The translations under genes and the position numbers were made by a program. Shown here piece by piece: positions 1-12,400 of a stretch of 64,000 bases of DNA. The stretch covers positions 2,232,001-2,296,000 of the forward strand of contig JAGYVD010000001.1 of the NCBI GenBank assembly GCA_021209875.1, read 5' to 3'. Position 1 is the stretch's first letter. Every line of letters starts with the position of its first letter. The DNA is from Rosellinia necatrix. Its lineage: Eukaryota; Ascomycota; Sordariomycetes; Xylariales; Xylariaceae. The notes under the pieces are model-generated. The model ran no database searches, had not been told where the DNA came from, and saw only the letters and a list, made by a program, of their open reading frames with translations.

Positions 1-2337
1 CACTGATCTGGTCTATGTATGTGAAGCAAACAATGCGGGCGGATGGGCCTTTGGTGGGAATGTGCCCATGGGTGGTGCGGCCAGTAGTCTCCAGAACTCG
101 TCGAGGCAGTTGGGGGGCAACCTCAGTTTCGCACAGAGCCTAGGTGCCTCGCAACAGGCAGCATCATTGGACCTCTCGTAGGTACTCATTTTCCATTCAT
201 TCTAACTACCATTTGGGTTACCTGGGGGACCTGCCGCGCCCTACCCACATTAGGTACCTGCGGTCAATCCCTCTTCCTTCATTCTCGCACAACACCACAA
301 CACTGCGTCGTTGCCGTTCTCGTTTAATTGGCATGCATCTTCAACTCCACTCCACTCCATCGCACTAGTGAAACGGGTTGCAAGAATTTGGTATTCTGCA
401 GTTTGTCTTGTTGCACGCAGTCATGCCTGATCAGCCTCCACGGCCGCCTCCCCCTTCGTTGTCTGAGGGCATAGGCCCTCGTCTATCCTCCCCCTCCAAG
501 GCTCGCAAGCCAAAGCTTCTGCACAAGATACATTTGCAGTCTAGTGGCCCTTCATTCTCTATGAAGCGGCCGGCTCCTCGGGGCACGCTATATTCCAAGA
601 TTAGCCAAGGCTTGCGTGAATCCGGTTTTACCGATTCCAGCACAGATCCTGAGGTGGCCTTGCCTGGGGCTCTTGAGAAATCCAAAGCTGGCACGGCTGG
701 TCATATGCACCAAGGTCGGCCTGCGTTGCCACCGGGTTTGCCTTATGCCGCCGTACTGAGTCGGTAAATGCTGATTATCCCATCTGCATTTTCGTTTGCT
801 TATTCCCTTTTGCCCTCCATCCCGCTTTACTTTTTAGCACTTTTTGGTTCAATTCTGGTTCCGTTTACTTTTCACCATGTCAATTAAGATAGCTAATATC
901 GTCGTAGCGAATTCCCCTCCCTCTCCAACAACTCGCAGCTTCCTAGTGGCAATGCATCTTCGCTATGGGCTGGGGGCTCAAGGCCAATGAGTGGTGCTAT
1001 GCAGCGAAACCAGCCTACCCCTCACTCGCAACAAAGCCAACAGGATGACTTTTTCTCATCGTCGTCCCGCATTAGCACAACCCAAGGAGCATTCCGCTTC
1101 GGTACCCAGGCAAGCATGTCGCAATCATCCCAGCCCCAACCGAGTAGCATCGATGAGTTCCCACCTCTCAACAACAGCCTAAGGAATGGCGAAGCCGATA
1201 TTGGCCAGGAGCGTGGCTCGACCTTGATGTCGACGTTGGGCTTTGGTGCCCAAGGAAGCACAGCAGGGGGCTCATTACAGGGCACGCGTGCAGGCAATGG
1301 TTTGCTGAATGCTTTGTCTGCCAACTCTCGGTCGACGGATGTTTGCTCACCTGATGGGACCGGTATGTACACCTATCCACTTCTCCGAGTCACTTGTAGT
1401 TCTTGACGTTATGGACTAGATCTCCCTCGATCTCAAGATATGGGAAGCAGTAGTGGCGAGGCTCGTCAGAAGCCACCTGGATTCCGCGATGATACGTTAT
1501 CTTCTCAGTCCCCTAAAGACCCCTCGCAATCCTCTGAAGGTCGAAATCCTCTAGGTGCAATTGGCACCAGCGAAACACAATCCAATAAGAACAAGGATAG
1601 TGAAGATGCGCAATCACCCGCTGTCCGTGATCCTTTGGCTGGTATGGCGGAGATCGACAAGTGGGGTATCAAGGGTTTGCGTACTTTGATGAGCAATTAC
1701 CCCGATTACGCTGCCTGTGTCGCGGGAATGGACCCTGCTACCTTCGGACTCGATCTGACATCACCTGAGTGAGTACCAGAGCATGCCGTGCCCATCCATT
1801 TAATCTGGTGTTAACTGTCTTTCGTAGTATGATCTCGACACAGATCTGGTCGCCGTTCAACGACGCCCCACCGCGCCCAGCTGCTCCTGATTTCCGCCTG
1901 CCGGATTGCTATAAAGTGAACAATGTTATGCCTTTACGCAATAAGATTTCCAACTTCAACGAAGAGACTTTGATGTGGATTTTCTACAGCTGTCCTGGGG
2001 ACTACCAACAACAGCTTGCTGCTGAACAGCTGTGAGGATCTGACACTACCCTAATTGATCCCTTCCAGAGATTACTAATCCGGGTCCAGTTTTCAACGAC
2101 AGTGGAGATGGCACAAGAAGCTAAAGCTCTGGCTCACCAAGGATGAAATCATGCACCCCCGGATGTTGAGTGCTCAGCATGAAGAAGGGTACTACATTGT
2201 GTGGAGCACCGACGAGTGGCGGAAGGAGAGGGTATGTTGTTATCCAACGATTATCCGCGCCCACTGCTAACCCGCACTAGCGGCAGCTCACATTGCATTA
2301 TGCGGATCTCGAAACAAGCCCAAATGCGGGATTGTAA
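1..2337 (+). CDS. NOT2: CCR4-NOT complex subunit NOT2 (CDC36/CNOT2), 5' partial
   Basis: NOT2 is a scaffold subunit of the CCR4-NOT deadenylase and transcription-regulatory complex. Exons read as (about 27)-177, 908-1362, 1420-1768, 1828-2031, 2090-2231 and 2281-2337, and all junction phases agree. The middle carries the fungal NOT2 block with EFPSLSNN and DEFPPLNN. The C-terminal NOT-box region is clear: DKWGIKGLRTLM, then IWSPFNDAPP, WRWHKKLKLWLTKDE and GYYIVWSTDEWRKERR, ending HYADLE shortly before the stop. The N-terminal half is Gln/Ser/Gly-rich and low in complexity, as usual for the family. The first exon enters from outside the window, and its acceptor near base 26 is only a guess because the frame stays open to base 1. 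The first intron (178-907, 730 bp) is very long for this genome and is discussed as a finding. Family assignment is firm; the first junction is the weak point. Confidence 0.9.
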
Positions 2338-3772
2338 GAGATAGTCAAGCTGATGTCACTGCGAAAATTCTACGACTCGGTACGCGATCGGCGTTTTTGT
2401 AGGAGTATCATATCAACCAAGGGAAACGGACGGTCTTGTCTCAGCCCGGAGTGGCTTTCTGGGAGCTGTAAAGGCTACATACATACAGCCTTGATTCTAG
2501 GCCCAAGTCTGGCGCCTCTGCTTTGTGGCGTTTGATGCCTTCGTCTAGTGAATAGGTAGAACGGCTTAATCGGCTGTTTTTAGGAGGCAACCGATGCCTG
2601 CGGACGCTAATATAGGACGGTCCTCTGACCTGGTTGGTGCTCTTTCTCCGTGATGAATTGATTATGACCTGGCAAACTCGGCCTGGGATACTTTATGATT
2701 GTTTGGCTTTGTACATGTAGGTGTGCTGGCAGCCGATGGATGTTCCATACCCATTCAGCCGATTTTGATTTTGACCTGTTAGGTAGAAATGGAACAGCCG
2801 GGTATACCTCGATTCCTTCCAACCAATGCCTAATATAAGCTCCTTGGAGATATCACTCAATGTTATGATATACCCAGGTGGATTAGGTATCATATCTACC
2901 TAGGTACCTACCTATTACAGCACGTACCTATGTACTATGCAGAGTCCGTGAATACCTAGGTAGGTAGAATGCCTATTATTGAATCTACCTGGCTGGGGAA
3001 TCACTTAGGTATCTATATACAACCTTGTACCTACAGTAACCTAATTGATACTCACGCAGCACTTGAATACCCAATCCTATCACGGATTAGCTCGATATAG
3101 TTAATTGGCAGTCGCCTGCGCTTGGTTTAGGAAATAGGTATCGGGTAGGCCGCTATCTCGGTACTACCGCAAGATCTCGGGTACTATTATTGGACGGCAG
3201 GTTGCCGATGTTGAGATGGGCTGTTGTGATTTTCGGCAAGCTACCACCACGCTAGCCTATCTGAGTAAGTACGTCATTACCTCTGGCACCTGTTCGGCGG
3301 ATCATTGTTGTCTGTTCTCAGGGCAAAGCTAAGGGTGGGGCCGCCTGGGGCATTTATTTATATTGGAATGGTCCGAGCTTTGTGTTTACAACGTCTGGGT
3401 ATCTAGCCAATCACACCGGCAAATCGCCCTTGCCGCCAAATCTCCGACAGCCCACCGACCTCCGCTACCCGCCAAACTACCTGCCTACACCGCACACCAC
3501 ACACACACACACACCGCACCCGCACATCGCACATTGCACATTGCACGTTGTTACCTCTTTATCTGGCTTCCATCCTCCTTGTTTTGTTGCACCCCAACTC
3601 TTCGACAATCGCTCGCTCCCGTTGCCTCAACATATACAATTACAATTCGAGTCATGATTAACTGATCTATCGTCCATCTCCCATTCAGCAGGTCGCGTCG
3701 CCCCCGTGTCCTACTATTACGCGACTCGCACCAGAATCGACGCGTCCGTGTTAGCCCTCTAGATATCGCGCG
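2338..3772. other. Intergenic region between NOT2 and the INCENP gene
   Basis: No gene is visible. Bases 2880-3030 hold a cluster of TAGGTA/CCTAGG palindromic repeats. A CA-rich run lies near 3495-3520, probably in the 5' leader of the downstream gene. Small open frames here have no recognisable motif. Confidence 0.6.
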
Positions 3773-6700
3773 ATGGCCGGGCGAACGCGAATGCAGGTTG
3801 GCTCGGGGCCATGGGTTGCAGAAGAGCGGTCATCTGCGACGCGGATTGTCCAGTCTGAAGTCGAGGAGTTTACCTTCTCGGTCCAGAACGACTTCGACTG
3901 GCTCAACGAGCACATGGCCGAGGTGTTTAGCGAGAACCAGATGTGCGCGAGCAGCATCCCCTAGCCAGTCCTTCGACCCTGCTAACAAGTGAGCAGAAAC
4001 GTGGCCGAGATATTCAAGACCCCAGGTAAATTACGTGGCAAGACGCCGCGGACAGTAAGGAAGGGAAACGTAGGAGAGACCCGCGTTGTAAGTGTTTTGG
4101 CGTCGAGTCGCTCAATACGTGAGTCGAGACGGGCTTACTAACCCTCACCAGCCTCTCTCAAATATATTCTCTTCAACCCCGAAAGGCGGACTAAATCCCT
4201 TCGCCTTAGCAAGTCATGGCAGAGTCAACACTCCGCGAGTCAAGATAGCCGTCGATCGCGAGCCTTCTCCCCTCAAACCCATGCTTCCCCACAGCCCTGC
4301 CAAGCAGGCCTCTTCTTCAAATCCCGCCTTGTCGTCAAAGCCAGCGCTTCTAGTGGATTCCGGGTATCACGGCAGTCAGTCCCAAGATGCAATGGATATA
4401 GATGATGCTGTCGTCTCAGACGAAGCAACCCAACCGCTGAGCCCCCAGAGTCATGAAGAGGCTGGCCATGTAGCGTTTCAGACGTCGCCCTCCCACAAGG
4501 GCTCAACGAGTCCCATCATGCATCCCTCATCGGACCCAGTTCAAGAAATAGGCACACACGATTTATCTGGCCAGTACTTCACCGCTCACGTTGGCGCTGG
4601 GGTATCACCCACCAAGAGTCTTGTACACCATGAAACCACGACACCCAAAGGCTCACCGACTTTACCGCCTTTCTCGGATGCGGAAGACAGCCCATCACCA
4701 GCGAAGATTCCTGACGAGAGCTATACGCCATCGGCTGAGCCCCCAGAGATGGATCCCGACGCAATGGAGACAGCTCTTGGGTCACCCTCTGACGGCTCTA
4801 GTCCAATTCGACCTATTGTCAGGAAGAGTAGTCTTAATTTCGCTTCCTTACCTGCACGAGAACCCATTACTCACAAAAGCATCGGCGCGCGAATCTCCCG
4901 GACAAGCCACTTAGACCAGAATCAGACAAGCTATTATCGGCAGACCGGAGGCAAGAGCCTCGGCCATGCACAACAAGATCTCACGGACGAGGAGAACGAT
5001 GACATGGACATCGACGAGTTTCCGGAACCTCCAAAACCGCAACTCGAGGAGGAAGTGGACGATGCAGTTGTGCATAACAAGACATATACACAGCGGCTTC
5101 AAGATCAAATAAATAAACTGGGCAAAACCCAGGTAGGTGTTCAACAACCTTCAAGAATGATGGCAGATTCCGGCATGCCGCATATATCACCAGTAACGAA
5201 TGTGTTACCGCAACCTACTCCGGGTAGGCAAGGAACATCACCGAGGAAAATAATGACTCCTGGTGCATTCCCCATAGATGACGATGACTGGATTGAACCA
5301 CTTGGGACTCCTGATGACGCTTCGAATTTTAAGAGCCCTCGACCTGGCCTCCCCAAGAGCTATACGACAGATGTGATGGAAGGCGTTTCAGGGAAAAATA
5401 CGGTTGGTGGACATGATTTCGCAATCCCAGCCTCACGCCCGTATTTGGCCCATGACAAATCTCCACAACGATCTCCTTTGCCTGGAAGAACCGCGGGTGC
5501 CTTTGGGCATAATAAGTCGGCTTCTGTCCCTGTCCTCCCTATCGTCGGCCAAACTCTCGATGATGAAAATGATCTTCAGAAAACCACCTCAGCGTCAAAC
5601 CTACCACTCGCGATGGTATCGGAGAACGGACAACCCACAACGCCCAAGTCGCCGTCACGTGGATTCAACAATAGCCCCCTAAAGCAGGTGAAGAATAAAT
5701 TATCTTCTATCCTGAAGAGCTCCAGGGGCCTCCTGGCCAGTAGTGCGGCAATTAGCGCTGAAGGGAAATCGTCACTCCTTTCTCCGTCTGTTACTCGGTT
5801 GGGTCTACATTTAGGCCCGTCCACAGAAACACTTAGGTCACCGTCGGCTAAAGAGACGCAACCTCTATATCCTGATTTATCTCATCAAGTCTCCAACACA
5901 CAAAAGCCAGCAAGCATCAATAGTCCGGGACGGAATGAAGGAAGGAGGACTAGAGCATCCATTGAGAGAGAAAGGGCCGAAGAAAAGCGCAAGAAGGAAG
6001 AGGCTAAAGAGGCAAGACGGCTAGCTGAACAAACAGAGAAGCTTGAAAAAGCGCGAGAAAAGGAACGTGAGAAAGCACATGTGTTCAGCAAAGAGCAAGA
6101 GCACACAGCAGCTATGGAAAAGCAGGTGGTCAGTCAGAGGGATCAGGAAAAGCGATCCGCTCTTGCTACCCCAGGTAATATTCCGAAGTCGGCTAGAAGT
6201 AGCCCGCAGAAGGCCAATCAGCACGTCGCATCTGATGACGTGGACATGGAGGTTCCTACAAGCGAGGGAGAAGCTGGGGATGTCGAGATGCTCGATGCAC
6301 CTAATACGATACCGCACCCTTCCGTTTCTCGTCCAACAGCTCCTCCATCCGCGGTGAAAACAAGGGAACTCAAGCGACCCGTTAAGCCAACTAAGGAGCC
6401 TGCTAGTAAGATGAAACAGGCACCCACAGTAATCCGAGTCAACATGGGCTCTCAACACTCCCAATACCATCCCTCTAATAGCACACTATCATCAAATCTT
6501 CATGACTCTCTATCCCAGTCCCAGCTCAAAAGCAAAACGAGCCAACCGTCGTTGCAAACAAAACGGTCTCTCCAAAGCCTAAAAAGCTCGACCTCCTCTT
6601 CTGGTCGGCCGAAAGCCCTTGAAGCAGCCGCCAGAAGGAAAGAGCAGGAAGAGCGTGAAGCACAACGCAGACGAGATGCTAAAGCAGAGCTAGATCGGAA

Positions 6701-7923
6701 ACGAGCGGTCATGCAAGAAGAAGAGAGACGTCAGGAACAGCAACGGAAACTTGACGCCGAACGCCAAAAGGAGGAAGAACGGAAGCAGGCAGCTCTGCAG
6801 GCCGAGGCGAAGAAGAATGCTCAGAGACAAGCTATGATAGAGAAGGCGAAGCAAACCAGAGCTCCCCCACCTGCGATCCGAAACCAGCCTAATGGCCCTC
6901 CGGACTATAGTAGGAATGAAACTGCTCCTTCTCGACCACCTTCCCGGATGAATTCAATGGCTCCCCGCTCTCAAGAAGATGCTAGCCGGCCTATCAATGC
7001 AGTCCTTTCCAACGCCTCCAAAGCCCAGATGAAGCGGCCGTTGCCGCAAGAACCTAACGATGACGGCACGTCTCGCCCAGGCCAGAGCCGGATTGGAAAC
7101 GGCTTTCAGCCGAAAGAATCCAAGCGCATGCGTATGTCGGATGAGCTGGGCGATCCAGCAGAGAATGAGAAGCAGTCAAGCTTGAAGGGGGCGCCAGTGC
7201 GCCCATCTGGTGGTTTCAAGAAGGTAAGCCATCTTCACATGGTCAAATCGTCATGCGGGGATAAGCTAACATGACAAGCAGGACCTGCCGACGAAAGCAA
7301 TGTTCGCCGCCGGCTATACTAATGCACCACCACAGGCCGTGACGAGAGATCTATTCAAGGCGACGGTAACGAACCAGCACAACAGCCACATGAAGGCCGC
7401 ACGCCCCTTGGACATGGCACAAGTGTCAAAGGGCGCCATCCCCTTTGCTCCCAACTCACATGCGGCGGGAGGGCCCAGCAAGACACCAGCACGGCCTGTG
7501 GGGGTACCGGGCACCAAGTCAACTGCCAAGTCGGCAACGCGATCGTCCCCCAGATTTCAGAACGGAGACTCCATCGAGCTGCCAGAAATAAACACGGACG
7601 ATGAAGACGACGATGACGATGCGAACGACGGCAAAGGCTTGGTTGCGGACTGGGCCGATTCGCCTAACCTCCGACGTGCGCTCGTAGAACAGGAGAATAA
7701 GAACCCGTTCGACGTGTTTGGGCCACCAGCGCCCCTTATCATGGAGGAGGTGTTTTCGCGGAACAAAGATCGTTTCCAGAAGTTCCGTTCTCGCACATCG
7801 AGCGCCAACTGGAACGGTGCGGATGGGCTGACCGCCGAGGATATCCGAAAAGATTTGGCGGCGCGTGAGAAGATGAGGAGAGAAGGCGGGTGGTCGTATG
7901 ACATGGGCCGCGAGATGGTGTAG
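3773..7923 (+). CDS. INCENP-like inner centromere protein (Sli15/Pic1 type)
   Basis: This is the scaffold of the chromosomal passenger complex, which binds and activates Aurora kinase at centromeres and the spindle midzone. Exons are 3773-3942, 3997-4087, 4152-7223 and 7282-7923 (3975 nt, 1324 aa), all in phase. The N-terminus carries EEFTFSVQNDFDWLNEHMAE and then NVAEIFKTPGKLRGKTPRT, a short conserved block that I place as the likely Survivin/Borealin-binding end. The middle is long, disordered and Ser/Pro-rich, followed by two highly charged Glu/Arg/Lys coiled-coil stretches. The C-terminus has the IN-box (about residues 1208-1269): LPEINTDDEDDDDD, then WADSPNLRRAL and a GPPAPLIMEEVF block. 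RTSS at about 1283 matches the Aurora-phosphorylated TSS motif. Intron 1 uses a GTGCGC donor but has a good CTAAC branch. The start ATG at 3773 gives MAGRTRMQVG; a second ATG lies six codons on. Confidence 0.88.
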
Positions 7924-9460
7924 GGTGTCTGATTCTCACCACACAAAACCGGATTGTATAATAGGCAAGAATACTGCATGGGCGGTTGGAAGTGCGGGAC
8001 TAATAGCATCAGGCGGGTGTTGGGCTATTTATGACGAGAGGAGGGTTGTCTTCATCGTTTTTGGTTTTTCTGTTCTTCTGCTTTTCTGTTTTTGCCGGCG
8101 TCAATTTGCAGGTTGGGTTAGGCTGGGTTAAGTTCATGGACCGGCGCTTCTGATGATCACGGATGGATATCGGGGGTGGAGGCGCTAAACAAGCATGCAA
8201 TAGTTCGAATAACTTACTTGCGCCTTTGTTCGGGCAGGGTAATGGCATTGCCAGGCCATTCCATAGCTGCGAGTTCGGGTATTGCACATGTATGCTACAA
8301 CCACACATATTTATGGTTCCGATTGACCTATTCCAAAACACAGGGTAGGCCTTCCTTGCCATCTATGTGTACATCTAACCTACCGAAGATAACACTGATC
8401 CTTTTACCTACCTACACTACCTTGTCTCGGCATCATCAGCCCTAGTCAAAAATGTGGAATCAGATTGTCGAGGCTGTATGATATGGCGGCGAGATTTCTT
8501 GCTTGTACCTGGGAGCTGTTGGATATTGTGGGCTGTTATAATGACGTCATTTGATGGCTGCCAGCCATAAATATGTACGTCGGTAGTTATGGTTGGTTGC
8601 TTTGTTGTAACTTCAAGTTGTTGTCAACGGTTATTAAGTTTTAGCGGGGACAAGTAGGTACTATAGATTGCCGAAATCGCTTCTGCTCTCTCTATTTGCA
8701 TAGGTACCACCATATTGAACCGAGGTAGTTCAGAGCCAAGTTGTTACTTCTTTTTTTTTTTTCAATTTTTTTTTCTCTTTTTTTGTTTTTTTCTTCACCA
8801 GATTATACTAGTGTATATTATATTGGCAGCTCTTGGTTGGTGTCTGAGATGAGCAGACTGAAATATATTGTCCGGGTAGATGACAGTAGGTTTTGTTTGC
8901 ACCGGTTATAGGTATTCGTGTCTGTCTACCTACTTATCGACGTGTTGAAGCTTACCTGGTCCGGGTAGGTTAGGCACTTACCTAGGTAGGTATGATCTAA
9001 GCCTAAGTACCCAGCTAGGTTAGGCCGACATGGTTACATCTGCCCTCTGATGGCAAACGTTGTAAGCGCTGCAGTACTACCTAGGTAGGTAGTAGCTAGG
9101 TATAAATTACATGGCACCGTCTAAGACTATCTATATCAATTAGGTACACGTTCATGCTCTACATTCTCTCTCGCCTTCTTTCGTCTCGAGTATATCTTTT
9201 GGACGACAACGACAAAAATCCAACGCTACGCTGAGAGGGGTTTCTAATTACCTAGAGATACTTACCTAACTACGTCAATAAGTCCCTCCTTACACCCGTT
9301 ACCTACCTCTACGTAGGTACTCGATAGGAGGGGCTTTGCGATGCATGGTGGATGCAGGTGGCAGCCATTTTTAAGACACGCCCACGTGCCCCACCACCAT
9401 TTGACTGGCCCAGGCAAAAAGTTATCTACGGGTGCCTAGATAGGTACCTACAACCCTTCC
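7924..9460. other. Intergenic region 3' of INCENP, approaching the AT-rich block
   Basis: No gene is visible. It contains a perfect palindromic CRE-type site (ATGACGTCAT, 8541-8550), a T-rich run at about 8748-8795, and several TAGGTA/CCTAGG repeat clusters (about 8975-9110 and 9290-9330, with another at 9438). Small frames downstream of 8000 lie in the likely 3' UTR and show no domain. Confidence 0.6.
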
Positions 9461-12400
9461 TCCTATACTTTTTTTAATTTTTAGAAAAGACTTACTTTTT
9501 TTTTAGTTAAAAAACATTTTAAACTTTTTATAGCTTTAGCTATAATAAATAAATAAAGCATTTTATCGGCTACGGCTAAACAGATATGTTTGCTATTATA
9601 AATTTTATTACAGCTACTACGGTTTTTTTAAAAAAACTAAAAAAACAATAGTATTTTTTTAGTGCAACAGTAATAATAATAAAATTTAATTTTAAAAATA
9701 TTTAAAATATTTTCGTGCATTTTAAAAGCTGTAATAAAAATTATTTTGCTTATAAAAATTATATTAGCTATTATTATAATTATTAATTAAATAATATTAA
9801 ACTTGTTTTTATTAGTTTAGCTTATATTTATTAATTAAAAAATAATAAAAATATTATCAGCAGTTTTTTTAGCTTGTTAAAAAAATTAAAATAAATTAAA
9901 TAAATAATTATTTTTGTTTAATTTTTAAATTAATAGCTTAGCAAAAAATAGTTATTATAAACGTTAAAAATATTTAAAACTTTTAATAAATATATATTAA
10001 AGCTGCTGTATAAATTAATAATAAAAATTTTAGCTTTAATCTGTTTAATATTTTAAAATATAAAATTAAATAATTTATATTTTGTTTTAAAATAAATTAT
10101 ATTTACGTTTTAATTTTAAACTTTATTTATGTTTTTTTTTATGTTTATAATAAATCGGCAGAAAATATTTTATAAACTATAAATAATTTTAATTAAATAA
10201 TAATTAAAAAAATAATATAATATAAAAATTTTAATAAAACTAGCTAATTTAAAATTATATTTAAATTTAAAACTAAGTTTAAATTTAAAATAATTAATAG
10301 CACAGACTTATAGGTTATATTATATAATATTTTTAATATAATATAGGAATTTTTTATAGCGATTTTAACAGCTATTAAATAGTTAATACGTTATAAAAAT
10401 AAAAAACAGCAGTAATACTGTTTAATATAATAAACTGTTTTTTTATAAAAAACGCTAAGCTTAAAAAAAACCAAAAATAGTTTATATATATTGTTTTAAA
10501 TATTTTAGTTTTTATATTTCTAACTAAATAAACTATAATTAATTTTTAATAAAAAAGTTTAAGCTAAAATAAAATAAACTATTAATAAAATTATTTAGTT
10601 TAAATATAATATTATAGTTTAAATAGTTTTATTATTTAAGCTAAAAAACAGAACTTTATATTTTTAAATCTAAACTTTTTATTTATTAATTAAAACTATT
10701 ATAATAATTTAATGCAATAATTATTAGAACTTTTATAATTTATAAACTTATAACTAAAAAAATATATATATATTATAAAAAGCTATATGTTTTTAAAGCA
10801 TGCATAAAATTATTAGCTGTATTAACTACTATAATTAATATTTTATTTTTTAAAAACTATTTAATTAAATTAATAATTAATAATAATAAACTAGTTTAGC
10901 TAATAAAAGTTTAAATAAAAAAGCTAAAAAAAACTAGGCAATAAAAACGCCTAAGCTAAAAAAAATAAAATAAAAATGCTATAGCAACAAGCTAAAAAAA
11001 ATTAAGCTAAAGCTATTATTTTTGTTTTAGTTTTAAGTTTTAGCTTATATAACTAAAAAAAAACATTTAAAATATATATAATATTAAATAAACAGACTTT
11101 TTAAGCTTTTTAAATCTTAAGGCTTAAAATAAAACTATTAAATAGATTTTTTTTACTTTTTGGTTTTTATAAAAAATAAAAACCTGTTTTTACTGCCTGT
11201 TAAACAAAAAAAATAACGTTTAAAACAATATAAGCTAGTTTAATATATTTATAACTTATAATAACTTATATTTTATTATAAACAGATTATATTAGAATAT
11301 TATATATAATAATATAGCTAAAAAATAAAGCTATATTTTTTATATAAACTTAAGCTTTAATATTTTTTTTTTTTTTAGTTAAAAACTAAAGCTTTAAGCA
11401 GACTAAATATTAAAAGCTATTTAGTTTTAATTAAACGTAAAACTTTTAATAAAAAATATAATAACTAGTTTTAATAAAAAATAAAAACTAGTTTAACATA
11501 AAACTACTGCAGCTAAAAAAAACTTTTTATTATAATTTAAGCTAACATATATAATTTTTAAAAATATATAATATTATATTAATATTAAATAATAAAATAA
11601 AAACAAATATAATTTTAATATAAAAACTATAGTTATATATATTATATTAATAATAAATATATAAAAATATATAAAATATAAATATTATTTATTAAAAATA
11701 ATTAATATATAACTTTTTAAAAGTTATAATATATATAATTAACTGCTAAAAACTTTAAACATTTTTTTATAAGCTAAATTTTATTTAAATATAATAAATA
11801 TAAAAATTAGATTTAATATTATTTATAACGTTTATAAACTTTTTACTAAAATATAAATAATTTAATTATAAAAGCTTTATTAGCTTTTTTATGCTTAAAT
11901 AACATTTTAATAGCCGGCGATTTTAACGCTATATATTAGTTCTAGGCTTTAAAATTAAAAATAAATATAATTTAATAATTAAAAATAATATAATATATTA
12001 TATAATTAAAAATAAGCTAGCTTAATATATAATTAATATTTTTATATATTAAACAAGCTTTATATTTAATTTAGTTATAAATAATATTTTAAAAGTAACA
12101 GCTTAAGTTAATTATAACTTATATTTAAAATTAAATTATTTTATTATTTATATTATAATATTTTTAAAAAAGCTGCTTTTAGTTTTAAAAAAAAAATATA
12201 CTCTGACAACTTAAAAAATAAAATGTTATAATTTAAGCTTAAAAGTCCCGGCAGCACAAAAATTAAATATTCTGCTTAATATTAAAATTATTATAAAACT
12301 ATTATAAATATTTTATATTTAGCTTATAAAATTATTTTATTTTTAAAAACATAGATATAAAGCTACGTTTTAATAGATTTTAAAATTGCTGCTTTATAAA

